From: an uncultured Pelagibacteraceae bacterium
GTDB taxonomy: Bacteria; Pseudomonadota; Alphaproteobacteria; Pelagibacterales; AG-422-B15
Length of the DNA: 55,304 nucleotides
Reading direction: 5' to 3'
Assembly (NCBI GenBank): GCA_902564025.1
Contig: CACEZK010000007.1
Coordinates: 1 to 55,304, forward strand
A program made the position numbers and the translations under genes. Below are positions 1 through 9,226 of this stretch, one piece after another. Every line of letters starts with the position of its first letter. Position 1 is the stretch's first letter. The notes under the pieces were generated by a model. That model searched no databases. It was not told the origin of the DNA and saw only the letters and a list, made by a program, of their open reading frames with translations.

Positions 1-693
1 TTCATATCCTGTTTTTTTTATTGCCTCTTTTATTAGTGCACAGGCATGGTCTTCATTTATTAAGCTTGGCGCAAAACCACCTTCGTCACCAACTGCTGTT
101 GGTATATTTTTTTTCTCTAAAATTTGTTTAAGTGTATGAAAGACTTCGGATGCTTTTCTTATTGACTCTGTAAACGTTTTACATTTTACAGGTATAATCA
201 TGAATTCTTGAAATGATAAATTATTATTTGCATGGGCTCCTCCATTTATAATATTAAGCATAGGTGTTGGCATTCTAAAAGCTTTGGAGCCGCCTAAATA
301 TTTATAAAGAGGAATACCCAAATACTTTGAAGCTGCGTCGGCACAAGCAAGAGAAACACTTAATATCGCATTTGCCCCTAACCTTTTTTTATTTGGCGTT
401 CCGTCTAGTTCTATTAAAGTCTCATCAATTTCTTTCTGCTCAAGAACGTCATAACCAGAAAGTGTATCAAAAATTATGGTATTGACATTGTCTACTGCTT
501 TTAAAACAGATTTTCCATGATATGACCTTTTGTTATCTCTTAGTTCAAAGGCCTCATTTTTGCCAGTTGAAGCGCCAGATGGCACTGCGGCTCTACCAAA
601 AACACCGTTCGATAGAAAAACGTCTGTTTCAACAGTTGGGTTACCTCTGCTGTCGAATATTTGTCTAGAAACTATATTTTTAATAAAATGCAT
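1..693 (-). CDS. eno: Enolase, N-terminal part (gene runs off the window start)
   Basis: Converts 2-phosphoglycerate to phosphoenolpyruvate in glycolysis. The 231 codons in the window start at the only nearby ATG (691-693) and stay open to base 1. The reading shows DSRGNPT near residue 14, SGASTG near 40, [15 protein letters not shown] near 150 and the [11 protein letters not shown] stretch that carries the catalytic glutamate. The usual length is about 425 residues, so the C-terminal barrel half with the catalytic lysine is outside. It lies 25 bases after kdsA on the same strand, continuing the pyrG-kdsA-eno order common in alphaproteobacteria. I see no clear Shine-Dalgarno sequence before the start. 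Confidence 0.96.
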   Translation of the reverse strand, partial: MHFIKNIVSRQIFDSRGNPTVETDVFLSNGVFGRAAVPSGASTGKNEAFELRDNKRSYHGKSVLKAVDNVNTIIFDTLSGYDVLEQKEIDETLIELDGTPNKKRLGANAILSVSLACADAASKYLGIPLYKYLGGSKAFRMPTPMLNIINGGAHANNNLSFQEFMIIPVKCKTFTESIRKASEVFHTLKQILEKKNIPTAVGDEGGFAPSLINEDHACALIKEAIKKTGYE

Positions 694-718
694 AAATGTG
701 TTAGTTATATTAGCTTAC

Positions 719-1546
719 TTATTTTTCTTTGACCAAATTGTCAATTTCAATGAGTTTTTTTATTAAATCATTTATATCTTCTAATTTGACCATATTAGGT
801 CCATCGGAAGGAGCGTTATCTGGGTCATTATGAGTTTCCATAAAGACTCCTGCAACACCAACCGCCACAGCAGCTTTTGATAGAGCTGGTACATACTTCC
901 TATCTCCCCCACTTTTGTCCCCCATTCCTCCAGGAGATTGTACTGAGTGAGTTGCGTCAAAAATTACAGGGTATCCTATTTTGCTTTTCATAATTTCAAG
1001 TGACCTCATATCAGAAACTAAATTATTGTAACCAAATGAAGCTCCTCTTTCGGTCAGAAGTATTTTCTTATTGCCGCTCTCTTCAATTTTTTTAGAAACA
1101 TTAATCATATCTAATGGAGCTAAAAATTGACCTTTTTTAATGTTTACAATTAAATCAGTTTTTGCTGCAGCAATTAACAAGTCTGTTTGTCTACATAAAA
1201 AAGCTGGAATTTGTACTATATCAACATAATCTTTCACTTTTTCACAATCAGATACATTGTGTACATCTGTTAAAATATTTATTTTATATTCGTCTTTAAG
1301 AGATTTAAATATTTCCAATGAAGCATCAATTCCTAAACCTCTTTCAGCATGTAAACTTGTACGGTTGGCTTTATCAAAAGAAGTTTTATAAACAAAATTT
1401 ATTTTTAATTTTGTAGTAATTTCTAAGAGTGCCTCAACCATTTTTTTAGCATGACTATGAGACTCAAGTACACATGGTCCGGCTATTAGAATTAATTTAT
1501 TATAATTAGAAAATTCGAAATTATTCAGTTTTACTGCTTTATTCAT
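719..1546 (-). CDS. kdsA: 2-dehydro-3-deoxyphosphooctonate aldolase (Kdo-8-phosphate synthase)
   Basis: Condenses phosphoenolpyruvate with arabinose 5-phosphate to give Kdo-8-phosphate for lipopolysaccharide inner core. The motifs are [47 protein letters not shown] and SDGPNM. The active-site loop reads AGPCVLES, with Cys25 where the metal-independent E. coli type has Asn, so this is probably the metal-dependent class. I chose the ATG at 1544-1546, inside an ATGAATAA overlap of 8 bases with the pyrG stop. An in-frame ATG at 1567 would add seven residues and a 29-base overlap. Neither start has a strong Shine-Dalgarno. Its product is needed because lpx genes occur further on. Confidence 0.93.
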   Translation of the reverse strand: MNKAVKLNNFEFSNYNKLILIAGPCVLESHSHAKKMVEALLEITTKLKINFVYKTSFDKANRTSLHAERGLGIDASLEIFKSLKDEYKINILTDVHNVSDCEKVKDYVDIVQIPAFLCRQTDLLIAAAKTDLIVNIKKGQFLAPLDMINVSKKIEESGNKKILLTERGASFGYNNLVSDMRSLEIMKSKIGYPVIFDATHSVQSPGGMGDKSGGDRKYVPALSKAAVAVGVAGVFMETHNDPDNAPSDGPNMVKLEDINDLIKKLIEIDNLVKEK

Positions 1547-3167
1547 CTTTGTGTTTTTTTGCTGCATCTATAAATGACTTAAATAAAGGATGTGGTTCAA
1601 ATGGTTTTGATTTTAATTCAGGATGATATTGAACTCCAATAAACCATGGATGATCTTTCAATTCAACTGTTTCTGGTAATAATCCGTCAGGTGAATAGCC
1701 AGAGAAGATAACACCTTTACTCTCAAATTCGTCAGCAAATTTATTATTAACTTCATATCTGTGACGATGTCTTTCATTAATAATTTCATCTTTGTATATA
1801 TAAAATATTTTACTGCCCTTTCTTAATTTTGCTTCATATGATCCAAGTCTCATTGTTCCGCCAAGGTCGTCAGTTTTAGACCTCTTTTCGGTCGTATTAT
1901 CTGAAGTTGTCCACTCTGTCATGAGGCCAACAATTGAATTATTGCAATTAGAGAATTCACTAGAATTTGCATCCTGTATGCCTAATATATTTCTTGCCAT
2001 CTCTATAACAGCAAGTTGCATTCCAAAACATATTCCAAAATAAGGTATTTTGTTTTCTCTCGCATACTTAATTGCTGCAATTTTTCCTTCTGAACCTCGT
2101 TCACCAAATCCTCCAGGAACTAAAATGCCATGACAATTTGCTAATAAGCTTGTTGTATTTGAACTATTTAATTCTTCAGATTCAAACCATTTTAATTCAA
2201 CTTTTACATTATTAAAAATTCCACCGTGAGATAATGCTTCATTCAGTGATTTATAAGCATCAGCAAGTCCTGTGTATTTGCCTACTATTCCAATTATGAC
2301 CTTTCCTTCAGGTTCAAGAACATGTTTAGAAACTTGAGACCACATTTTAAGATCTATAGCTTTATTTGCATCTAAATTGAAATATTCTAAGACTCTTTTA
2401 TCTAATCCTTCATTATAAAAATTAATTGGAACTTCGTATATTGAATTTGCATTTATCGCTTGAATTACACAGTTATGTTGAACATTGCAAAATAAGCCAA
2501 TTTTTTTTCTTTCTCCTTCAGGTATTATTCTGTCGGATCTGCATAATAAAATATTAGGCTGTATACCCAAACTCCTCAATTCTTTTACTGAATGTTGTGT
2601 AGGTTTTGTTTTTAATTCACCTGAACTTGCAATGTATGGTACCAAAGTAACGTGAATAAATAATGAATTCTCATGACCGTTATCATTATGAAATTGTCTT
2701 ATAGCTTCTATAAAAGGTAAGCTTTCAATATCTCCAATTGTTCCGCCTATCTCACATATCACAAAATCTTCTTGTTCAAGATCGTTTGAAATAAATTCTT
2801 TTATCTCATTTGTAACATGTGGAATAACTTGTACTGTAGCGCCTAAGTATTCCCCTTTTCTTTCTCTTGTTATAATTTTTTGATACACTCTTCCAGAGGT
2901 GATATTGTCAGATTTTTTAGAAATCACGCCAGTAAATCTTTCATAATGACCGAGGTCTAAATCCGTTTCTGCGCCATCATCAGTAACATAAACCTCACCA
3001 TGCTGGTATGGGCTCATTGTTCCCGGATCAACATTGAGATATGGATCTAATTTTCTAATTCTTACTTTATAGCCATGATGTTGAAGTAAAGAAGCCAAAG
3101 AGGCAGAAGCCAAACCTTTACCTAAAGATGATACCACGCCGCCTGTTACAAATATAAATCGCGTCAT
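1539..3167 (-). CDS. pyrG: CTP synthase
   Basis: Aminates UTP to CTP using ATP and glutamine. At 542 residues it is the normal length. The N-terminal synthetase domain opens with [15 protein letters not shown] (residues 8-22), followed by [13 protein letters not shown] and [13 protein letters not shown]. The C-terminal glutamine amidotransferase domain has GGFGERG, the nucleophile Cys380 in FGICFGMQ, and the His515/Glu517 pair in GVQYHPELK. It overlaps kdsA by 8 bases. A good promoter lies immediately before the ATG and would give an almost leaderless message. No Shine-Dalgarno is visible before the start. Confidence 0.98.
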   Translation of the reverse strand: MTRFIFVTGGVVSSLGKGLASASLASLLQHHGYKVRIRKLDPYLNVDPGTMSPYQHGEVYVTDDGAETDLDLGHYERFTGVISKKSDNITSGRVYQKIITRERKGEYLGATVQVIPHVTNEIKEFISNDLEQEDFVICEIGGTIGDIESLPFIEAIRQFHNDNGHENSLFIHVTLVPYIASSGELKTKPTQHSVKELRSLGIQPNILLCRSDRIIPEGERKKIGLFCNVQHNCVIQAINANSIYEVPINFYNEGLDKRVLEYFNLDANKAIDLKMWSQVSKHVLEPEGKVIIGIVGKYTGLADAYKSLNEALSHGGIFNNVKVELKWFESEELNSSNTTSLLANCHGILVPGGFGERGSEGKIAAIKYARENKIPYFGICFGMQLAVIEMARNILGIQDANSSEFSNCNNSIVGLMTEWTTSDNTTEKRSKTDDLGGTMRLGSYEAKLRKGSKIFYIYKDEIINERHRHRYEVNNKFADEFESKGVIFSGYSPDGLLPETVELKDHPWFIGVQYHPELKSKPFEPHPLFKSFIDAAKKHKDE

Positions 3168-3175
3168 GGAAGTAT

Positions 3176-3204
3176 TTTATACTACAGAGTCTTGATTAAA
3201 TCAA
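3176..3204 (-). promoter_or_regulatory. Candidate pyrG promoter
   Basis: On the minus strand TTGATT (3199-3204) and TATAAA (3176-3181) are separated by exactly 17 bases. The expected start of transcription, about 7 bases after the -10 box, is near 3169, only one or two bases before the ATG at 3167, so the transcript would be leaderless or nearly so. Chance matches are common in AT-rich DNA, so this is an inference from consensus and spacing. Confidence 0.45.
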
Positions 3205-3218
3205 AGGTATTAATCAAG
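3191..3218. repeat. Inverted repeat over the secG stop codon
   Basis: CTTGATTAA (3191-3199) and TTAATCAAG (3210-3218) form a perfect 9-base inverted repeat with a 10-base loop. One arm contains the last two codons and stop of secG; the loop side overlaps the candidate pyrG -35 box. No T-run follows on either strand, so it does not look like an intrinsic terminator. It could be a 3'-end stabiliser for secG mRNA or an operator for pyrG. Confidence 0.5.
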
Positions 3219-3521
3219 TTGAGGTAATTCAGGCAAATCTTCAATTAGATCTTCATTTGTCTGCTCTACGCCTGTATCTTCAAAATTTAGAGTTCTATCT
3301 GAAGATTTTAAACTTAAAACTGTTAGGCTTATACTTGTAATAACAAATAATACAGCAACAATGGCGGTTGTTCTTGTTAATATATCAGCACTTCCTCTAG
3401 GAGACATTCCGTCACTGCCACCTCCAATACCGAGTGCACCACCCTCAGCTCTTTGAATGAGTACAATAATAATTAATACAACTGCAAGTAACGCATGAAT
3501 TATTAATAAAGATGTTTCCAT
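3210..3521 (-). CDS. secG: Preprotein translocase subunit SecG
   Basis: Small auxiliary subunit of the SecYEG channel in the inner membrane. The 103-residue protein has a first membrane segment at about residues 4-22, a glycine-rich loop (EGGALGIGGG), the conserved SPRGSADILTRTTAI stretch, and a second segment at about 50-70. An acidic C-terminal tail follows. It sits between tpiA and pyrG on the same strand, the usual alphaproteobacterial arrangement, with a 20-base gap after tpiA. The length is typical for the family in this class. Confidence 0.95.
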   Translation of the reverse strand: METSLLIIHALLAVVLIIIVLIQRAEGGALGIGGGSDGMSPRGSADILTRTTAIVAVLFVITSISLTVLSLKSSDRTLNFEDTGVEQTNEDLIEDLPELPQLD

Positions 3522-3541
3522 AAAATGACTTATATATCTAA

Positions 3542-4282
3542 TTATGAGTAAGAATCAATTATTTTGCTAAAATCTTTTGATTTTAAAGATGCGCCACCCA
3601 CCAATACCCCATCTACTTGATCTAAGTTTAAAATATCGCGAGCATTAGAAGGATTAACTGAGCCTCCATATAATATTGAGATATTTTGACTTTTAGATCT
3701 ACCAATTTTTTTCGAGAGTAAATTTCGAATACCTGAATGCATATTATTGATTTCATCAATTGTTGGGGTTTTACCAGTACCGATGGCCCAGACAGGTTCG
3801 TAAGCAATAATAAGATTTTTTATATTTATTTTTTTTGGAAGTGAGCTGAGTTGTATGTTGAGAATTTTTTTTCTAATCTTTATTTCATTTAATTTCTCAC
3901 CGATGCAGTAAATAATTTTTAAATTATATTTGTTTGCAATATCAATTTTTAAATTTAGTTCTTTTGACGTTTCTTTTTGATGCTCTCTTCGTTCGGAATG
4001 ACCTATTATGACATATTTACATCCAGCAGATTTAAGCATTTGAGCACTGATACATCCAGTAAATGCACCTTCATTTAGGTGATGACAGTCTTGGCCCCCA
4101 AAATCAATTCCAGTTTTTGCATTTATGAAATTAGTCAACAATGTAAAAGGAGGGCAAATGATAACTTTAGATTTTTTATGTCTTGTTTTTTTAATATGCT
4201 TATCAATGGAATTAACTACCTTTACAGCTCCATTTAAGCCATTCATCTTCCAATTAGCGATAGTGTATTTAACCCTTTTCAT
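3542..4282 (-). CDS. tpiA: Triosephosphate isomerase
   Basis: Interconverts dihydroxyacetone phosphate and glyceraldehyde 3-phosphate. The 246-residue protein has the full catalytic set: Asn10/Lys12 in ANWKMN, His95 in IIGHSERR and Glu162 in AYEPVWAIGTGKT, plus the phosphate-binding YGGSVNPSN and DGVLVGGASL. It is the first gene of the minus-strand run tpiA-secG-pyrG-kdsA-eno, so two glycolytic genes bracket it. AAGGA at 4293-4297 on the minus strand is a good ribosome-binding site for the ATG at 4280-4282. Confidence 0.98.
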   Translation of the reverse strand: MKRVKYTIANWKMNGLNGAVKVVNSIDKHIKKTRHKKSKVIICPPFTLLTNFINAKTGIDFGGQDCHHLNEGAFTGCISAQMLKSAGCKYVIIGHSERREHQKETSKELNLKIDIANKYNLKIIYCIGEKLNEIKIRKKILNIQLSSLPKKINIKNLIIAYEPVWAIGTGKTPTIDEINNMHSGIRNLLSKKIGRSKSQNISILYGGSVNPSNARDILNLDQVDGVLVGGASLKSKDFSKIIDSYS

Positions 4283-4331
4283 TCGTGATTATTCCTTTTA
4301 TAAACTCTAATTTATACCATCATAGTAAAAA
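4283..4331. promoter_or_regulatory. Divergent promoter region between tpiA and the PpiD-like gene
   Basis: These 49 bases separate two divergent genes and must carry or border both promoters. They hold the tpiA ribosome-binding site (AAGGA, 4293-4297 minus) and a TATAAA at 4311-4316 on the minus strand that could be the tpiA -10 box. No convincing -35 box is seen for either direction. The -35 elements may lie inside the opposite coding sequence. Confidence 0.4.
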
Positions 4332-6176
4332 ATGTTAGATATAATAAGAAATTTAGTTTCATCAATTTTTGGCAAATTACTTCTTGCTATAATGGTTTTG
4401 AGTTTCGCTCTGTGGGGCGTAGGAGATATACTTTCTTCCGGCAACAGTCAACTTGCTGCAAAAGTAGGTAATGAAAAAATATCACTTGATGAATTTTATA
4501 TAAAGTTTCAACAAACTGTAAGAGATTATAATCAAAATACCAATTCAAATTTTAGCCTCAAAGAAGCTTATGAGTTAAAACTTCATAATCTACTTCTACA
4601 AGATCTCATTTATTCTAAAATGGTTAATGATTATGCTAAAAAAAGAGGCATATATTTAAATGAAGAATCTTTGAAATCAGTGATATCTAATCTAGATGAA
4701 TTCAAAAACAGCAATGAATCATTTTCTAATATTAAGTACAAAAATTTTATTTTAAATAATTTTCAATCTGAAGATACTTTTCTGAGAGAAATAGAAAATA
4801 CTATTTTTCAAGGTATTATTTTTGAAAGCTTTAATGCTGATAATTACATAAATGATGCAATTATTAATAAACTTTATGAATATGAAGGTGAAAAGAGATC
4901 AATTAATTATTTTTTATTGAATAAAAATGAAGTTAAAATTGATACAAACGATAATTTAATCAAAGATTACTATTTAAAAAATAAATCGAATTATTTAATT
5001 CCTGAAAGTACTATTATAGATTTTATTGAAGTAAATATTAATGATTTTAAAAGGAAAGAGAATATTAATACTTTTGAAGCTCAGGATTACTACAGCAAAA
5101 ATATTTATCAATATACTGAAGAAGAAAGTAGAAATATTCAATTTATAAGATTTAACAATGAGTCAGAAGCTTATGATTTTTACGATGCAGTAGCAGATAA
5201 AAATATTAATGATTTTAATGAATACATTAAAATAAATGATTTTAAGCTTTCAAATATAGAAAAATTTACTGGTGGTACTTTCTCTAAAAAAATTTCAGAG
5301 TATATTTTTGAATTAGATGTTAATAAGCTGAGTGAACCCATTAGCTACGATGATTTAGGGTTTTATTTATTTAGGGTAAATGAAGTAAATGATGAAAAAG
5401 TGATAGATTTTGAAACTGTAAAAAGTGAAATTATAGAATACCTAGCTTTAGAGGCTGCGTATCAAGAATTTGATGACGCCATTAATATTTTAGATGAATT
5501 GCTAATTAATGATTATACGTTTGATGAGATAGTTGAAAATCAAGTGAACATCAAAGTATCTGAAAATATTGATTTTGAACAGTTTGTAGTAAAATTAGGG
5601 GAAGATAATTCATTTTTGGATAAAAATACTCCAGTTGGATTTATTTCAGAAATAATAATTAAAGAAAATATTGCCTATATTTATACAGTTAAAGAAAAGC
5701 AAAAATCTTACGTACCTGATTTAGAAAAAATTAGAGAAAAAGTTATAATTGACTATGTAGCCGAGCAAAAAAATAAAAACCTACATATACTTTCTGATGA
5801 TATTTTAAATTCAATTAACTTGCAAAAAGAGGGCTCTTTTTCTGAATATGTGCTTAAAAATGAATATAATTTGCTAAAATTTGAAAAGATTAACCGCACA
5901 AACTCAGACCTTCAGAATGAAACAGTTTTCAACGCATTTAATAATAAGCTTAATCAACCATTTAAAATTCTAACCTCTGACGGAAAAATTGGAATTGGTG
6001 TTGTAACTGAAATTATTATGCCAGGAAATCAAATTTCTGATGATTTTTATAATTCTGTTAAAATGAATGTAAATAATAATTTTAATGCATCACTAGTTGA
6101 TATTATGGCATCTGAAATTATTCAAAACTCATCTTATGAAATTTATGATCAAAATATAGATAAACTGTTCATGTAA
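4332..6176 (+). CDS. PpiD/SurA-like periplasmic peptidyl-prolyl isomerase, membrane-anchored
   Basis: Probable inner-membrane-anchored foldase for exported proteins. The 614-residue protein begins with a short cytoplasmic stretch and one membrane segment at about residues 13-33 (FGKLLLAIMVLSFALWGVGD), followed by a SurA/PpiD-type helical chaperone domain and a central region at about 270-370 that resembles a degenerate parvulin domain (ends in GFYLFRVNEV). The remainder is low-complexity, rich in Lys, Asn and Glu. The position directly before trpE is where alphaproteobacteria often keep this gene. Its stop shares one base with the trpE start (TAATG). The isomerase activity is uncertain because the parvulin core is weakly conserved. 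Confidence 0.82.
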   Translation: MLDIIRNLVSSIFGKLLLAIMVLSFALWGVGDILSSGNSQLAAKVGNEKISLDEFYIKFQQTVRDYNQNTNSNFSLKEAYELKLHNLLLQDLIYSKMVNDYAKKRGIYLNEESLKSVISNLDEFKNSNESFSNIKYKNFILNNFQSEDTFLREIENTIFQGIIFESFNADNYINDAIINKLYEYEGEKRSINYFLLNKNEVKIDTNDNLIKDYYLKNKSNYLIPESTIIDFIEVNINDFKRKENINTFEAQDYYSKNIYQYTEEESRNIQFIRFNNESEAYDFYDAVADKNINDFNEYIKINDFKLSNIEKFTGGTFSKKISEYIFELDVNKLSEPISYDDLGFYLFRVNEVNDEKVIDFETVKSEIIEYLALEAAYQEFDDAINILDELLINDYTFDEIVENQVNIKVSENIDFEQFVVKLGEDNSFLDKNTPVGFISEIIIKENIAYIYTVKEKQKSYVPDLEKIREKVIIDYVAEQKNKNLHILSDDILNSINLQKEGSFSEYVLKNEYNLLKFEKINRTNSDLQNETVFNAFNNKLNQPFKILTSDGKIGIGVVTEIIMPGNQISDDFYNSVKMNVNNNFNASLVDIMASEIIQNSSYEIYDQNIDKLFM

Positions 6177-7648
6177 TGAATTTTTCTCATACAAAAAATC
6201 AATATTTAACATTCATTAAAAATAAAAATAATTTTATATTTTTCAAAAAAATAAAAAAATTTAAATCTGACCCTATTCCTGAGTTTATTAATATTGTAGA
6301 AAACAATAATTTCAGCTTTCTCTATGAGTCTGTTGAAAAAGGAAAAGATAAAGGAAGATATTCAATATGTGGTTACAATACAATTAAAACAATTCAAATT
6401 AAAAATAGAAAAAAAGCTAAAGAAAAAAAACTTTCTTCAATAAATAAAAATGCATTTTTAAAAATTGATAGAATAATAAGTAAATATAAATTTTTAAAGG
6501 ACAAAACACTGCCACCTATGGCAGGTGCTTTTTTTGGTTATATATCATATGAAAATATTTATAATATCGAGGACATATCTAAGTTCAAAAAAAAGAACAC
6601 TCTAAAGACTCCTGAACTTATACTATTTATTCCTCAGATATTAATTGTATATGATAATGTTACTAATTCTTTATATCTATTAAAACATTTCTTATCTGGC
6701 GTAAAAAAAAATCAAGAATATGAACAAGTTCTAAATGAATTAAATGATATTGAAAATAGCCTTTATAAAAAAATAAACAATCAAGCAATTAATCTCAATA
6801 AAAAGAAGAGGCTTAAAATTAAATCAAATATAACTAAGTCAAAATTTATAAATAATATTAAAAAAGCAAAAAAATATATTAAAGCTGGTGACATATTTCA
6901 GGTAGTTCCAAGTCAAAGATTTGAAACTAATTTTAAAAGTAAAGGAAGCTCGCTCTACAAAGTACTGAGATTGACTAACCCCTCACCTTTTATGTATTAT
7001 TTTAATTTACCTAATTTTCAAATTGTTGGCTCAAGTCCAGAGATACTTGTAAGACTCAGGTCTGATTTAATAACTTTGCGACCTATCGCAGGAACAAGGC
7101 CGCGAGGCAAAAACATAAAACAGGACAGAAAGTACGAATTGGACCTACTTTCAGACGAAAAAGAAACATCGGAACACTTAATGTTGTTAGATCTTGGTCG
7201 AAATGATGTGGGTAAAGTAGCAAAAAAATCAACTGTAAGCGTAACCGCTAAATTCATAATTGAAAAATATTCTCATGTAATGCACTTAGTTTCCAATGTA
7301 ACTGGAAAACTTAAAAAAAATATCAGTACAATTGAAGCACTAATGGCAGGATTTCCAGCTGGAACAGTATCGGGTGCGCCAAAAATAAGGGCCATGCAAA
7401 TTATAGATGAATTAGAGAGTGATGTTCGTGGTATTTATGCAGGTGGAATTGGTTACATCTCTCCTGATGGAGATATGGACACTTGTATCGTTTTAAGAAC
7501 AGGGATAATTACTAAAAATAAATTATATGTTCAGGCTGGAGGCGGTGTAGTTTATGATAGTGAGCCGGAACTTGAATATATGGAGACTGTAAATAAAGCT
7601 AAAGCAGTATTAAATGCTGCTGAAATCGTACTTGGAAACAACTTATGA
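6176..7648 (+). CDS. trpE: Anthranilate synthase component I
   Basis: Converts chorismate to anthranilate with ammonia supplied by TrpG, the first step of tryptophan synthesis. The protein has 490 residues. The N-terminal region has the tryptophan-binding type motif FLYESVEKGKDKGRYS. The chorismate-binding domain carries GSSPEILVRL, RPIAGTRPRG, LLDLGRNDVGKVA, HVMHLVSNVTG, FPAGTVSGAPKIRAMQ, GGIGYISPDGDMD and QAGGGVVYDSEPE. It starts within the TAATG overlap with the upstream foldase gene and overlaps trpG by ATGA. It is separate from trpG, unlike the fused trpEG of rhizobia. No leader peptide or attenuator is visible. Confidence 0.97.
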   Translation: MNFSHTKNQYLTFIKNKNNFIFFKKIKKFKSDPIPEFINIVENNNFSFLYESVEKGKDKGRYSICGYNTIKTIQIKNRKKAKEKKLSSINKNAFLKIDRIISKYKFLKDKTLPPMAGAFFGYISYENIYNIEDISKFKKKNTLKTPELILFIPQILIVYDNVTNSLYLLKHFLSGVKKNQEYEQVLNELNDIENSLYKKINNQAINLNKKKRLKIKSNITKSKFINNIKKAKKYIKAGDIFQVVPSQRFETNFKSKGSSLYKVLRLTNPSPFMYYFNLPNFQIVGSSPEILVRLRSDLITLRPIAGTRPRGKNIKQDRKYELDLLSDEKETSEHLMLLDLGRNDVGKVAKKSTVSVTAKFIIEKYSHVMHLVSNVTGKLKKNISTIEALMAGFPAGTVSGAPKIRAMQIIDELESDVRGIYAGGIGYISPDGDMDTCIVLRTGIITKNKLYVQAGGGVVYDSEPELEYMETVNKAKAVLNAAEIVLGNNL

Positions 7649-8220
7649 TATTGCTAATAGATAATTATGATAGCTTTACTTATAATTTGGTTCACTATGT
7701 TGAAGAACTAGGACATAATGTTCAAGTTTATAGAAATGATAAAATATCTTTAAAAAAAATAGCAAAACTTAATCCCAAAAAAATTATAATATCACCTGGT
7801 CCCTGCACTCCTAATGAAGCAGGTATTTGTTTGAACCTTGTTAAAAGATTTTATGATAAAAAGCCTATACTTGGTGTATGTTTAGGGCATCAATCCATCG
7901 GACAAGCATTTGGTGCAAAGATAATCAAAGCAAGTAAAATTATGCACGGCAAAACTTCAAAAGTTTCAAACCTTGGTTCAAAAATATTCAAAGGACTGCC
8001 ATCATCATTTGAAGCAACCAGATATCACAGTTTAGTAATTAAAAATGGAACGGTGCCTAAAAATTTTAGAGTAATTTCTGAAACTATTGATAATAAAAAA
8101 AACGTAATAATGGGAATTGAGCATGAAAGTTACCCTTGCTATGGAGTTCAATTTCATCCAGAAAGTATTGCCTCTGTTCCATTTGGAAAAAAAATAATGA
8201 AGAATTTTTTAAATTTATGA
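7645..8220 (+). CDS. trpG: Anthranilate synthase component II (glutamine amidotransferase)
   Basis: Hydrolyses glutamine and passes ammonia to TrpE. It is a class I amidotransferase of 191 residues: LLIDNYDSFTYNL at the N-terminus, oxyanion loop SPGPCTPNEAG, nucleophile Cys79 in GVCLGHQSIGQ, RYHSLVI, and the His-Glu pair in GVQFHPESI. The ATG sits in a 4-base ATGA overlap with the trpE stop, and trpD starts in the same way at its end, so translation is probably coupled along the operon. In some bacteria such a subunit also serves para-aminobenzoate synthesis; nothing here decides that. Confidence 0.97.
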   Translation: MILLIDNYDSFTYNLVHYVEELGHNVQVYRNDKISLKKIAKLNPKKIIISPGPCTPNEAGICLNLVKRFYDKKPILGVCLGHQSIGQAFGAKIIKASKIMHGKTSKVSNLGSKIFKGLPSSFEATRYHSLVIKNGTVPKNFRVISETIDNKKNVIMGIEHESYPCYGVQFHPESIASVPFGKKIMKNFLNL

Positions 8221-9224
8221 CTGATTTTAAAGAATTCATTCAATTAGCTTACGAAGATTGTTTAGATTTAAAATCTACTAAAAATGCCTTTATACAAATT
8301 ATGAATGGTGAAATAAGTGAGATACAAATAAGCTCCTTTATTTCATTGCTTCAAAAGTCCGGTGTTAAATCACATCATGTAATTGCTGCTTTAGAAGTAA
8401 TGAGAGAAAAAATGCTCTCGATCAATGCCCCATTAAACACAATGGATACATGTGGCACGGGAGGTGATGGAAAAAATAGCTTGAATATCTCAACCGCAAC
8501 AGCTTTTATTTTGGCGGCCTCTGGTATACCAATAGCTAAACATGGAAATCGAGCGCTAACATCAAAATGTGGTTCAGCTGATGTTTTAAAAGCATTGAAT
8601 ATAAATGTCGATATGGAAACTTCTAAATTAGAAGATTGTTTGAGAAATACAGGGATATGCTTTATGTTTGCTCCAAATCACCATCCTGCCATGAAACACG
8701 TTGCTAAAGTGAGGCAATTACTTGGGTTTCGCACCATATTTAATATGTTGGGCCCCTTGTTAAATCCAGCGAATGTTAGAAATCAAATAGTCGGTGTTTA
8801 TTCTAAAGAAGTTTTTAATATTTATAAGGACGTTTTTGAAAAAGAAGATAAAAATGTTTGCTTAATTGCTGGTCATGATGGTAACGATGAAATAGCTCTG
8901 AGTGGTATAAATTTAATTTTCTCAAATAAGAATGGCATTATGCAGTTTGATCCTAAAATACTTGACTGTCCACAAATAATAAATGATGAAATTAAAGGAA
9001 GTGACGCAAGATTTAATGCTGATCGTATAATTGAAATTTTTAAAGGTAAAAAAGATACTTTTTATAATACTGTTTGTGCAAATGCAGCATTTGGTATTCT
9101 CATAAGCCAATCTAAAGATTTCAATGAAAATAATATTTTAAACGCTTTTAATGAAGTTCAATTAATCATTAGAAGTGGAGAACCTTTGAGAATCATTGAT
9201 CAATTATCTAAATTTACAAATTAA
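8217..9224 (+). CDS. trpD: Anthranilate phosphoribosyltransferase
   Basis: Transfers the phosphoribosyl group of PRPP to anthranilate. At 335 residues it is the normal family length. Motifs are DTCGTGGDGKNSLNIS (PRPP binding), KHGNRALTSKCGSADVL, APNHHPAMKHVAKVRQLLG and FNMLGPLLNPA. I chose the ATG at 8217, in an ATGA overlap with the trpG stop. The frame stays open for 27 further codons upstream, but that would run within trpG and add sequence foreign to the family. Confidence 0.97.
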   Translation: MTDFKEFIQLAYEDCLDLKSTKNAFIQIMNGEISEIQISSFISLLQKSGVKSHHVIAALEVMREKMLSINAPLNTMDTCGTGGDGKNSLNISTATAFILAASGIPIAKHGNRALTSKCGSADVLKALNINVDMETSKLEDCLRNTGICFMFAPNHHPAMKHVAKVRQLLGFRTIFNMLGPLLNPANVRNQIVGVYSKEVFNIYKDVFEKEDKNVCLIAGHDGNDEIALSGINLIFSNKNGIMQFDPKILDCPQIINDEIKGSDARFNADRIIEIFKGKKDTFYNTVCANAAFGILISQSKDFNENNILNAFNEVQLIIRSGEPLRIIDQLSKFTN

Positions 9225-9226
9225 TA

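Noticed and set aside
530-766. Plus-strand open frame of 78 codons
   Set aside because: It is antisense to the start of eno, has no family resemblance, and the eno reading is unambiguous.
3191-3218. Inverted repeat after secG as an intrinsic terminator
   Set aside because: No T-run follows on either strand, and the stem is mostly A-T.
8136-8216. Upstream extension of trpD
   Set aside because: The added codons are the trpG sequence in another frame; the ATGA overlap start fits the operon and the family length.
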